DNA of 35,018 nucleotides from CAG-791 sp045546175 (lineage in GTDB: Bacteria > Bacillota > Clostridia > Lachnospirales > Lachnospiraceae), in NCBI GenBank assembly GCA_045546175.1, contig JAZQCI010000099.1:1-35018 (forward strand), in the 5' to 3' direction. The translations under genes and the position numbers were made by a program. Numbering within the stretch: the stretch's first letter is position 1; every line of letters begins with the position of its first letter. The notes under the pieces were generated by a model. The model ran no database searches. It saw only the letters and a list, made by a program, of their open reading frames with translations, and was not told where the DNA came from. Shown here piece by piece: positions 1-7,807 of the stretch.

Positions 1-40
1 ACTCCTTGGCTCACAGCACGACATGGCTACGATCCGACTT

Positions 41-84
41 ATCAGGTGACACAAAATGTGTCACCTGATACGTCCCCCTGACAC
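41..84. repeat. Palindromic interspersed repeat, copy 1
   Basis: A perfect 12-bp inverted repeat (41-52 against 58-69, loop AAAAT) is followed by ACGTCCCC and a TGACAC tail. The same 44-nt unit recurs at 32527-32570 with 38 of 44 positions identical, in the same orientation. Two of the differences (positions 5-6 and 24-25 of the unit) are compensatory, so the stem stays fully paired in both copies. The unit overlaps the 3' end of the minus-strand AraC gene and supplies its last codons and TGA stop. It resembles the REP-like palindromes dispersed in many Firmicutes genomes. It could also act as a transcript 3'-end hairpin, although no U-run follows. Confidence 0.8.
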
Positions 85-894
85 ACCCAACCGGTATCCC
101 TGCGGCGTAAAGCCCGTAGTCTCCCTGAACACGCGGCCGAAATAGCTGACACTGCTGAAACCGCAGCGACTCGCGATCTCTCTGATGCCGGCGTCCGGCT
201 CCTCCATGAGAAGGACCTTGGCGTGGTGAATGCGGATGCGGCGCAGGTAGTGCATGATGGTCTCGCCGGTGACACTCTTAAATAAGGTGCAGAGGTACTC
301 CGGCGTCTTATGAAAGTGCCTTGATAGATCATCCAGGGAGAGATCCGTGCCGTAGTGGTCTTCCAGAAAGAGAATGACCTCTTTGATCAGCCCGGAGCCT
401 TCCGCGGCCTCACTCATGGGGAGAAGGCGCAGCCCGCCGGACAGGTCGAGCAGCATGTTGTAGAGCGTTTTGGAACACGGAACCTGCTGTACTTTCGGGG
501 CCGAGACCAATTGTTCCAGCTCTCTGAGGGGAGAGAGAAAGAGATCCGGGTCGGAGAGCGAGTAGATCCCGGAGCGGCCCATCCTCAGGCAGCTCAGAAA
601 CTTCAGGCAGGCCTCTCCTTCGAAGCCGACGTAATGGACGACCCAGTCGCCGCCAGAGCCCTGATAACCGTGTCTTAAATGAGGCTCCAGAACGGCGATC
701 TGTCCCGGCTGCAGCACAGCCCGCTCACCGTCAATAAAGAATTCGCCGCTGCCGGACTCGCCGTAAAAGATCTGCCACAGAGGGAAACCACCCGGGCGCC
801 GGATGGGTTCCTGCAGGTGGCTGATCCCGACGCTGCGGAGCAGGAGCGGGATCCTTTCACGCTGTCTTTTTGTCACACTGATCGAATAGCGCAT
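61..894 (-). CDS. AraC-family transcriptional regulator (cupin + AraC HTH)
   Basis: A 277-aa regulator. The N-terminal half looks like an AraC-type sugar-binding cupin (GSGEFFIDGE, LQPGQIAVLEP, HGYQG). The C-terminal ~100 residues are a double HTH: SLDDLSRHFHKTPEYLCTLFK is the first helix pair and IREIASRCGFSSVSYFGRVFR the second, ending in the family's TGFTPQGYR. I chose the ATG at 894 because GTGGAG lies about 7 nt upstream; a GTG at 909 is in frame but has no clear ribosome binding site. It is divergent from the GH35-like gene at 1077, with overlapping promoters between them, so it is probably that gene's local regulator. Its last eight codons lie in or beside the palindromic repeat at 41-84, so the tail may have been acquired. 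The inducer is unknown. Confidence 0.9.
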   Translation of the reverse strand: MRYSISVTKRQRERIPLLLRSVGISHLQEPIRRPGGFPLWQIFYGESGSGEFFIDGERAVLQPGQIAVLEPHLRHGYQGSGGDWVVHYVGFEGEACLKFLSCLRMGRSGIYSLSDPDLFLSPLRELEQLVSAPKVQQVPCSKTLYNMLLDLSGGLRLLPMSEAAEGSGLIKEVILFLEDHYGTDLSLDDLSRHFHKTPEYLCTLFKSVTGETIMHYLRRIRIHHAKVLLMEEPDAGIREIASRCGFSSVSYFGRVFRETTGFTPQGYRLGVSGGRIR

Positions 895-935
895 ATCACA
901 AATCTCCACATTAAGAACTTGATACGATTATTAAT

Positions 936-1009
936 ATACTAAGATTGTGTTGACTGTATCGTCAAGATACAATAGAGACAAGAAAACAGAATATTTGGCC
1001 AAAATATTC
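936..1009. promoter_or_regulatory. Divergent promoter/operator region between AraC gene and GH35-like gene
   Basis: Rightward: TTGTGT (945-950), 17 bp, TACAAT (968-973). Leftward: TTGACG read on the minus strand (960-965), 18 bp, TAGTAT (936-941). The two promoters overlap. GTATC and GATAC half-sites (957-970) form a small inverted repeat inside the rightward spacer. Farther down, GAATATTT (989-996) and AAATATTC (1002-1009) form an 8-bp inverted repeat that could be an operator. The promoters are pattern calls, not proven. Confidence 0.5.
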
Positions 1010-1076
1010 AAAATCAACAATTTTTGAAGAAAAATCTTTCGAAAAAAGCAATAATTATATAGAAAGGAGCAGCCAG

Positions 1077-2618
1077 ATGAGTCTTCCAGTAGTTAAACGT
1101 GATGAGCGAGGTATCCCCACATTATTTGTCCATGACAAGCCCTTCTTTATGAGAAGCGGCGAGATCCACAATTCCAGTGCTTCCGATGCGGCATTTCTTG
1201 AGGAAAGCCTCTGGCCTGCTCTGCGCGGCCTGAATATGAATTCCGTGATCGCCCCCCTCTACTGGGAACTGATCGAGCCGGAAGAAGGAAAATATGATTT
1301 TACCTTGCTGGAGAACATGATCGCCTCTGCGAGGTGGGAAGGCTTAAAGCTCTGCTTCCTCTGGTTTGGCCTTTGGAAAAACGCGGAATCCTTCTATGTG
1401 CCGGCCTGGATGAAGAGAGATACCGAGACCTATTTCCGCGCCGAAAAGGTGACGGGAGAGAAGATGAACACCATTTCTCCCCTGTGTGCCGCAGCCGTTG
1501 AGAAAGACAGAAAGGCTTTTACAGCCGTGATGCAGCACATTCGTGAGATTGACGGGGAAGAGAACACAGTAATTGTGATTCAGGTGGAGAATGAGATCGG
1601 CCTTCTCGGCACCGACAGGGATTACAGTGAAACAGCAAACGCCGCGTTCGCAGCGCCCCTTCCGGAAGTCCTGGCGAAAGCCGTTAACAAGAGCGGCACT
1701 TGGGAAGAGGTATACGGCGAGGACGCAGGAGAGGCTTTCATGGCATGGTATTTTGCCTCCGCAGTAGAGACGATCGCGGCATCCGGCAAAGCAGAGCATG
1801 ATCTTCCCTGCTATGCCAACGCGTGGCTCAGACAGAGCCCTTGGTTCCCCGGCTCCTATCCTTCGGGAGGGCCGGTGGAGAGAGTGCAGCACATCTGGCG
1901 CGCGGCAGCTCCTTCTCTGTTCGCTTTCGGTCCGGACATCTATGTCCCTTACTGCGCGGACGTGATGGATTCTTACGCGACGGACGAAAACCCGCTGTTC
2001 ATCCCCGAGATCCGCAAGGACGCGGTAGCTTCTTCCTATGCGCTGTATGCATTCGGCCAGAAGAACGCGATCTGCTTCTCGCCTTTCGGAATCGAAGACC
2101 TTGCGCTGGATCCCAGTCAGCTGGACAAGCCGCCGATGGACCTTATGATCGCGCTGAACATCGACCCGTCTGCCTTTGATATCACAGGGAGCAAGGACTG
2201 CCTGGCGGCCACCTACGACCTGCTCAGACAGATAGAACCGCTGATACTGAAGTATCGCGGGACAAAGAGCCAGCAGGCCTGCGTGCGCCACGGCGAGACC
2301 GACTACAGCGCATTCCTGCGCTTTGAAAAGTGTGATCTGGCGGTCTCCTACGGCCCGCGCATGAGCGCGAAACCGCTGGGTGCCCTCCTTGCCTTTGAAC
2401 TGACGCCCGAGAGATTCCTCCTGATCGGTCTCAACTGCACGCCCGCTTTCCACAATAAGCCCGGCGTAAACAGGAAACTGGATCTGCTGCGCATGGAGGA
2501 AGGCCGTATCGAGAACGGCGAGTGGATCGGCGGCCGGGTGCTTAACGGCGACGAGAAAATGAATCTGCGCTTTGGCGACATGCCGAGTGCACTGATGGTG
2601 GAGCTGTACCAGTATTAA
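1077..2618 (+). CDS. GH35-like beta-galactosidase/glycosidase (GanA-type TIM barrel)
   Basis: A 513-aa protein with a (beta/alpha)8 clan GH-A hydrolase fold and no signal peptide, so probably cytoplasmic. The motif QVENEIG (residues 169-175) matches the GH35 acid/base motif QVENEYG, placing the acid/base at E173. LFIPEIR gives the likely nucleophile E311. The start of the barrel (MRSGEIHNSS, then NMNSVIAPLYWELIEPEEGKYDF) is also typical of GH35 and of the related DUF5597-containing group. The ATG at 1077 has AAAGGAG 9 nt upstream. It is a single-gene unit, divergent from an AraC regulator and closed by the hairpin at 2697-2751. Beta-galactosidase activity is the family default; an alpha-L-arabinopyranosidase or another beta-glycosidase is equally possible in this pentose-rich setting. 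Confidence 0.82.
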   Translation: MSLPVVKRDERGIPTLFVHDKPFFMRSGEIHNSSASDAAFLEESLWPALRGLNMNSVIAPLYWELIEPEEGKYDFTLLENMIASARWEGLKLCFLWFGLWKNAESFYVPAWMKRDTETYFRAEKVTGEKMNTISPLCAAAVEKDRKAFTAVMQHIREIDGEENTVIVIQVENEIGLLGTDRDYSETANAAFAAPLPEVLAKAVNKSGTWEEVYGEDAGEAFMAWYFASAVETIAASGKAEHDLPCYANAWLRQSPWFPGSYPSGGPVERVQHIWRAAAPSLFAFGPDIYVPYCADVMDSYATDENPLFIPEIRKDAVASSYALYAFGQKNAICFSPFGIEDLALDPSQLDKPPMDLMIALNIDPSAFDITGSKDCLAATYDLLRQIEPLILKYRGTKSQQACVRHGETDYSAFLRFEKCDLAVSYGPRMSAKPLGALLAFELTPERFLLIGLNCTPAFHNKPGVNRKLDLLRMEEGRIENGEWIGGRVLNGDEKMNLRFGDMPSALMVELYQY

Positions 2619-2696
2619 AGGAAATGTATGCACAGAAAGATTCAGACACCTCCTGCGGCATAACGCCGCAAAGCCGGCTCCCATAATCTGATTTGA

Positions 2697-2751
2697 AAAA
2701 AGAGAACCAAAGAATGTGTTCGATCATCACACAACCTGCGGTTCTCTTTTT
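2697..2751 (+). terminator. Rho-independent terminator after GH35-like gene
   Basis: A perfect 12-bp stem pairs AAAAAGAGAACC (2697-2708) with GGTTCTCTTTTT (2740-2751). The loop holds a smaller TGTGT/ACACA hairpin. The right arm ends in a T-run, and the left arm's A-run would allow it to work from either side. A smaller GCGGC-type hairpin precedes it at 2654-2670. Confidence 0.75.
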
Positions 2752-2837
2752 CGTTTCCATTTCAGACAGTGCACTTCGTTCCTGGCGCAATAGATAGAGA
2801 GCATCTGTTGCAAAAGAGAATGCCCCGAACGAGCATT

Positions 2838-2901
2838 TTGCACGGAATGAAGAAAATAGGGGAATGACGGAAAAGAATAAAAAAAAGGCGGCAGTTAAAA
2901 T
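2838..2901 (+). promoter_or_regulatory. Bipartite regulon promoter, copy 1 (AraC-GH39 gene)
   Basis: Distal box TTGCAC starts at 2838, proximal box GGAAAAGAAT at 2869 and -10 TAAAAT at 2896. The 31-bp and 27-bp start-to-start distances are the same in all six copies in this window. The proximal box covers the place of a normal -35, which fits activator-dependent initiation. This copy precedes the AraC-GH39 gene, so that regulator may control itself. Confidence 0.65.
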
Positions 2902-2945
2902 GTTAACTTAGGGCAGCTTATTTTGAAGATATGGAGTGAGGTTTT

Positions 2946-5345
2946 ATGGGACTGAATCATTTGGAATACAAAATAGTGAAGGCCGGCTCTGAAGAAAGCT
3001 TTATGCAGACGGATCTGATCGTTCTCTATGTTCTGGAAGGAGAGATGACCGTCAGATATTACGGCGACAGGATCCGAATGAGCAAGGATGATATCCTCCT
3101 GATCAATTCCGGCATGGAGTACGGGATCAGCGGAGCCAGGGACTGCATCTACGGCACGGCGTCGTTTTCCATCGGAATCATTTCCCAGATCATGGACAAA
3201 AAGAGCCTGATGCTGTATGTGGACTCCGCCAGAGACGTCCTTCATACCTACCAGGACCTTCGGGATATTCTGCAGGAGATGACCGCGGAGTATATTTTGC
3301 ATGCGCACCGGACGCGCGCCGCCATGGACAGCCTGATGCTGCGTCTTTTAGACTGCCTGATCGAGCATTATCAGCTGGGGCAGGGACAGATCGAGGCGGA
3401 TGAGAACGACACGGATGCCAGGATGCGGCAGATGATGCAGTATATCATCAACCACATCCACGATGAGATCAGCCTTTCCGACCTGGCCAATGAGATGTTT
3501 GTATCCACATCGACTTTATCCAGGATCTTCAAGAAAAACACCGGCATGTACTTCGCGGATTATGTGATGCGGCTGCGCGTGCGCACTTCACTGGGACTAT
3601 TGCGAACTTCCGAGCAGAATCTGACGCAGATCGCCATGAACTGCGGCTTCTCGACTTCCGCGGCCTTCAACCGCTCTTTCAAAAAAGTGACCGGCATGAT
3701 GCCGTCCGAATACAGAAAGCAGTACCAGATCTCGGTGGAGAGCGAGGAGCAGGAGGCCAGGGATGAGCTGGAGATCAGGGAGGAACTGCGAAAGAAAGGC
3801 TACCAGTTCAGCCGGCAGGACAATCGGAAGGAATATGACCTGAGCCTGAGTGAGCTCAGCCCCGCCTCTTATAAACAGGTATGGAGCCGCTGCATCAATG
3901 TGGGAAGTTTTTTCGAACTGAGCCGGGCCAATACACAGTTTCATGTGGTGTATCTGCAGGAACATCTGCATTACAAATATATAAGGCTCTGGAATATTTT
4001 CTCCGAGAAGATGATGGTCTCGGACGGGAGGACCATCGGACACTACAACTTTGACCTGATCAACCAGGTGCTGGATTTCCTGGTGGTCCATCACTTGAAA
4101 CCTTTCCTGGATCTGGGAAGAAGACCCGATACGGCGATCCGCTCACAGGGAAATGAGATCTATTATAAAGAAGAGCATATCCACTTTGTCTCCAAGGAAA
4201 TCTGGGAAGACCTGTTGCGGGCGTTTTTAGACAATGTGATCACCCGCTACGGATTTGAAGAGGTCAGCAGCTGGGTCTTTGAGCTCACGCGGGACTTTCA
4301 CACGCGTGAGAACGGGATCTACAAGGACGATCAATACGATTACTTTGAGGTCTGGAAGATCGCGTACCGCGCGGTCCGCGAGAAGGTCCCGGGCGCAATG
4401 ATCGGCGGGATCTCCACAGTCATCGGGACGGACCGGGATTTTGCCGAACAATTCTTCAGAAGATGCGTGAAGGAAGACTATAAACCTGACTTTGTCTCCT
4501 TCTTCCTCTATCCTTATGAGACGGTGAGCGGACCGCAGGGAGAGACCGTGCAGAGGGTGGCGACAGCCAATATGCGGTTTGAACGGGAAGAGGTCCTTCA
4601 GATGAGAGCGCTGATGAAGGATGTCGGGCTGCAGGACCGCAAACTGTTCCTCTCCGAGTGGAACAATTCGATTGGAAACAGGAATTACTTAAATGACAGC
4701 TGCTTCAGGGCAGCTTATCTGACAGCAAAGACCGTAGAGCTTTGGGGAATGACCGACATGACGGCTGTCATGGGCGGAACGGACTGGGTCAGCAGCTATA
4801 TCGACACCAACAAGGTCTTAAACGGAGGCGTGGGACTTCTGACCAAGGACACTATCGCCAAGCCGGCTTTCTATGCCTTCTCATTCCTTGAGCACATGGG
4901 AACCCAGTTCCTGTCGAAAGGGGACCACTATCTTCTGACCAAAAAAGGGAACGGCGACCTGTACCTTCTGTGCTTTAATTTCCGCTGGTACCAGCAGACC
5001 GGGCGCGTAAACGGAGATGAGATCGACCTGGATTGCATCCGGCAGATCCGCTATGACGACGAGCGGAAGCTGGAGATGACATTCATGCTCAGAGGCATGA
5101 CCGAGAGAGGAGAATACACAGTCAAAAAGAGATATCTCAACAAACAGAGCGGAAGCGTCCTGGATGAGTGGGGGAGGCTTGGCTATGAGACCAAGCTGAA
5201 CAGGGAGGATGTCAAATATCTGCAGGCGATCAGTGTGCCGCGGATCGAGATGGAAAGAGTGATAACGGATGCATACAGGGACCTGGAGATCAAGGTGAAA
5301 CTTGAGCCGCAGGAAGTGGTGCTCCTGCATATCTACAAAGTCTGA
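2946..5345 (+). CDS. AraC-family regulator fused to a GH39-like domain
   Basis: A 799-aa fusion protein. Residues ~1-140 are a cupin-like sensor and ~155-260 an AraC double HTH (SLSDLANEMFVSTSTLSRIFK, LTQIAMNCGFSTSAAFNRSFK, GMMPSEYRK). Residues ~275-799 are a GH39 (beta-xylosidase family) barrel with its beta-sandwich tail. The GH39 nucleophile motif is present (LFLSEWNNS, E571). The acid/base motif, normally FEVWNEP or similar, reads FELTRDF at 445-451, putting R449-D450 in place of Asn-Glu. The barrel is therefore probably a ligand-binding sensor or a crippled enzyme. There is no signal peptide. The gene is monocistronic between two terminators and carries the shared bipartite promoter, which makes it a candidate master regulator of the island. 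Confidence 0.88.
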   Translation: MGLNHLEYKIVKAGSEESFMQTDLIVLYVLEGEMTVRYYGDRIRMSKDDILLINSGMEYGISGARDCIYGTASFSIGIISQIMDKKSLMLYVDSARDVLHTYQDLRDILQEMTAEYILHAHRTRAAMDSLMLRLLDCLIEHYQLGQGQIEADENDTDARMRQMMQYIINHIHDEISLSDLANEMFVSTSTLSRIFKKNTGMYFADYVMRLRVRTSLGLLRTSEQNLTQIAMNCGFSTSAAFNRSFKKVTGMMPSEYRKQYQISVESEEQEARDELEIREELRKKGYQFSRQDNRKEYDLSLSELSPASYKQVWSRCINVGSFFELSRANTQFHVVYLQEHLHYKYIRLWNIFSEKMMVSDGRTIGHYNFDLINQVLDFLVVHHLKPFLDLGRRPDTAIRSQGNEIYYKEEHIHFVSKEIWEDLLRAFLDNVITRYGFEEVSSWVFELTRDFHTRENGIYKDDQYDYFEVWKIAYRAVREKVPGAMIGGISTVIGTDRDFAEQFFRRCVKEDYKPDFVSFFLYPYETVSGPQGETVQRVATANMRFEREEVLQMRALMKDVGLQDRKLFLSEWNNSIGNRNYLNDSCFRAAYLTAKTVELWGMTDMTAVMGGTDWVSSYIDTNKVLNGGVGLLTKDTIAKPAFYAFSFLEHMGTQFLSKGDHYLLTKKGNGDLYLLCFNFRWYQQTGRVNGDEIDLDCIRQIRYDDERKLEMTFMLRGMTERGEYTVKKRYLNKQSGSVLDEWGRLGYETKLNREDVKYLQAISVPRIEMERVITDAYRDLEIKVKLEPQEVVLLHIYKV

Positions 5346-5381
5346 CAAGGTGATTGACGGACCATGACGCGGATTCTCGAA

Positions 5382-5428
5382 GCGGGCTGCAACAAAGAAC
5401 TTCTTTTTGTTGCGGTCCGCTGTTTTTT
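5382..5428 (+). terminator. Rho-independent terminator after AraC-GH39 gene
   Basis: A 14-bp stem (5382-5395 against 5407-5420, with one mismatch and one G-U pair) is followed by TGTTTTTT. The inner part is GCAACAAA/TTTGTTGC, a stem type seen repeatedly in this window's intergenic hairpins. Confidence 0.85.
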
Positions 5429-5450
5429 GCGCCTGATCGGGCTGCACTAC

Positions 5451-5514
5451 TTGCAATCGGTGAAGGAACAAGCGGAACCTGTGAAAAGAATGCAGATGTT
5501 TCGCTCTATAAAAT
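5451..5514 (+). promoter_or_regulatory. Bipartite regulon promoter, copy 2 (GH3-GH43 operon)
   Basis: TTGCAA starts at 5451, TGAAAAGAAT at 5482 and TAAAAT (inside TATAAAAT) at 5509, giving the same 31- and 27-bp spacing as the other copies. It lies about 50 bp upstream of the GH3 start codon. Confidence 0.65.
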
Positions 5515-5562
5515 GAAATACAGAGGAATTGTCTGCAATAAACACAAGGGGGTGAAACGCAT

Positions 5563-7764
5563 ATGAAACTTACGAATGAACAGAGGGCGAAAGTGGAATC
5601 AATCCTGGCGCAGATGACCCTGGAAGAGAAGATCGGGCAGATGAATCAGGAATCTCCTTCCATAGTGGGAGGATTTGATGTCCCCTTTTCGGAACTCATC
5701 GAGATGCTGACGGACGGAAGACTTGCCCAGGAGGAATTTGAGCGCCTCATGTCTACGGCCAAGCAGGACTTCCACGAGGAGGAGATTCGGGCGGGACTGG
5801 TGGGTTCCGTTATGGGAAACGATCCGAGAAAAGCAAATGAACTGCAGAAGATCGCCGTCGAGGAGACGAGGCTGGGCATTCCCCTGATCATCGGATTTGA
5901 TGTGATTCACGGCCTTCGCAGTGTGTTCCCCATCGCGATCGCGGAGGCGGGATCCTTCGACGATGCGCTGTTTGAAGAGACGGCCCGGATGGCGGCAAAG
6001 GAATCCAGGGCCCACGGCATCAGCTGGAATTTCGCTCCCATGATCGATGTGGCCCGCGACTCCCGCTGGGGGCGCGTATCCGAGGGACCCGGCGAGGATA
6101 CCTATCTGGGAAGCCGGTTTGCCCGCGCCAAGATCCGGGGACTGCAGGGGGACACCTCCGACACAGGGAATTATGTGGCGGCCTGCACCAAGCACTATAT
6201 CTGCTATGGGGCCTGCGAGGGCGGAAGAGATTACAACACGACGTCCATGTCCACATCGCAGCTTTACAACGTCTACCTGCCGACTTTCCGCGCGGCCATG
6301 GAAGAAGGCGCCGCGACTGTGATGGCGGCATTCAATGACCTGAACGGGGTCCCCTGCACGGTCAATGAGTATCTGCTCCGCGACGTTCTCAAGAAGGAGC
6401 TGGGACTTGAAGGATTTGTGGTGAGTGACGCCAACGCCATCAAGGAATGTGTTATTCACGGGATCGCGGCGGACGACGCCGATGCGGGCGCACAGGCGGC
6501 GATCGCCGGAATGGACATGGATATGGGAACGCATATCTACAAGGACCACCTGAAAGCGGCCGTGGAGAGCGGAAAAGTTCCCGTGGAAGTCGTCGACGAA
6601 GCGGTCCGCAGGATCCTGAGCGTCAAGGTGTGGCTGGGACTGTTTGAGCACCCCTATGTGCCGGAAGAAGTGATCGAGGCCTATGAGAAGGGAATACCGG
6701 CGGAGCATGCCGCGCTCGCGCGCAAGGCTGCGGAGGAGTCCATTGTCCTTCTCAAAAATGACGGCGATGTGCTGCCTCTTGACAAGGGCCGCAGGATCAG
6801 CCTGGTCGGCACACTGGCGGATTCGGCGGACGAAGTGACCGGCGCCTGGGCCATGGGATGGAAGAAAGAGGACTGCGTCACTATTCTGGACGGCTTTAAG
6901 AACGCGGGCGCGGATGTCTCCTATTACCCTTGCGGCGGGCCGGAGGGCAGTCTCAATGAAGAAGAACTGGCGGCGGCCTGCAAGGACGGCGACGTCATCG
7001 TCGCGATCGTTGGCGAGACGACCGCCATGTCCGGAGAAGCCTCCTCCAAGGCGGACATCACGCTTCCCGGCAGACAGAGAGAAATGCTCGAAAAGCTGAT
7101 CGCATCGGGAAAACCCGTCGTCACGGTCTTCATGAACGGCAGACCGCTGGCGCTGGGGTGGGAGGCGGAGCATCTCCCGGTCATGGTCGAGGCCTGGCAC
7201 CTGGGCATCCAGATGGGGAACGCCCTCGCGCGCGTTCTCTTCGGAGATGTGGCGCCCAGCGCGAAGCTCTCGTCCTCGTTCCCTTATGTGAACGGACAGT
7301 GCCCGCTCTATTACAACCACCCTTCCACGGGAAGGCCGGCCGGAAAGAGCAAGTTCACATCCAAATATCTGGACGCGCCGGCGGAGGCGCTGTTCCCGTT
7401 TGGATACGGACTCAGCTACACGACGTTTGCCTATAGCGATCTGCGCGTGGAAGAAAAGAAAGACCGCCTGGAGATCTCCGTGAAGATCGCCAATACCGGC
7501 GAGCGCGCCGGCGTCGAAGCCGCACAGCTCTATATGCAGGATGTCACGGCCAGCCTGGTTCGCCCGGTAAAAGAACTCAAGGGCTATAAGAGAGTGGAGC
7601 TGGAAGCGGGCGAAGAGAAGGAAGTCTTCTTCGTACTTTATAAGAAGGACATGGGATTCTACGACAACGCGGGAAAATATCGCCTGGAGGACGGCCTCTT
7701 CCGAATCTGTGCGGGCGGAAATTCCAGAGACCTGCTGGAAGAGAAAATTACGGTCAGATTCTGA
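5563..7764 (+). CDS. Glycoside hydrolase family 3 beta-glycosidase (beta-glucosidase/beta-xylosidase)
   Basis: A 733-aa protein with the three-part GH3 layout: TIM-like barrel (~15-365), alpha/beta sandwich (~385-600) and fibronectin-III-like C-terminal domain (~650-733). The nucleophile is D289 in FVVSDANAI. The probable acid/base is E492 in MSGEASSKADITLPG. The substrate-binding KHY motif is at 210-212 and GGRDYNTT at 220-227. There is no signal peptide, so it is cytoplasmic. AAGGGGGTGA precedes the ATG. The 43-bp gap to the GH43 gene and the lack of a terminator between them indicate an operon, with expression probably driven by the bipartite promoter at 5451-5514. The family includes beta-glucosidases, beta-xylosidases and alpha-L-arabinosidases; the GH43 and arabinose neighbours favour a pentose-containing substrate. 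Confidence 0.92.
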   Translation: MKLTNEQRAKVESILAQMTLEEKIGQMNQESPSIVGGFDVPFSELIEMLTDGRLAQEEFERLMSTAKQDFHEEEIRAGLVGSVMGNDPRKANELQKIAVEETRLGIPLIIGFDVIHGLRSVFPIAIAEAGSFDDALFEETARMAAKESRAHGISWNFAPMIDVARDSRWGRVSEGPGEDTYLGSRFARAKIRGLQGDTSDTGNYVAACTKHYICYGACEGGRDYNTTSMSTSQLYNVYLPTFRAAMEEGAATVMAAFNDLNGVPCTVNEYLLRDVLKKELGLEGFVVSDANAIKECVIHGIAADDADAGAQAAIAGMDMDMGTHIYKDHLKAAVESGKVPVEVVDEAVRRILSVKVWLGLFEHPYVPEEVIEAYEKGIPAEHAALARKAAEESIVLLKNDGDVLPLDKGRRISLVGTLADSADEVTGAWAMGWKKEDCVTILDGFKNAGADVSYYPCGGPEGSLNEEELAAACKDGDVIVAIVGETTAMSGEASSKADITLPGRQREMLEKLIASGKPVVTVFMNGRPLALGWEAEHLPVMVEAWHLGIQMGNALARVLFGDVAPSAKLSSSFPYVNGQCPLYYNHPSTGRPAGKSKFTSKYLDAPAEALFPFGYGLSYTTFAYSDLRVEEKKDRLEISVKIANTGERAGVEAAQLYMQDVTASLVRPVKELKGYKRVELEAGEEKEVFFVLYKKDMGFYDNAGKYRLEDGLFRICAGGNSRDLLEEKITVRF

Positions 7765-7807
7765 AAACATGAGACGGCAGGATAACAGAAACGAGGAGAA
7801 AGATAGT

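Noticed and set aside
950..1013. A seventh copy of the bipartite promoter before the GH35-like gene
   Set aside because: The spacing can be forced (950, 981, 1008), but the boxes TTGACT, AGAAAACAGA and TCAAAA match too poorly; a normal divergent promoter explains the region better.
5354..5566. 70-codon frame between the AraC-GH39 gene and GH3
   Set aside because: It contains the terminator and the bipartite promoter and has no good ribosome binding site.
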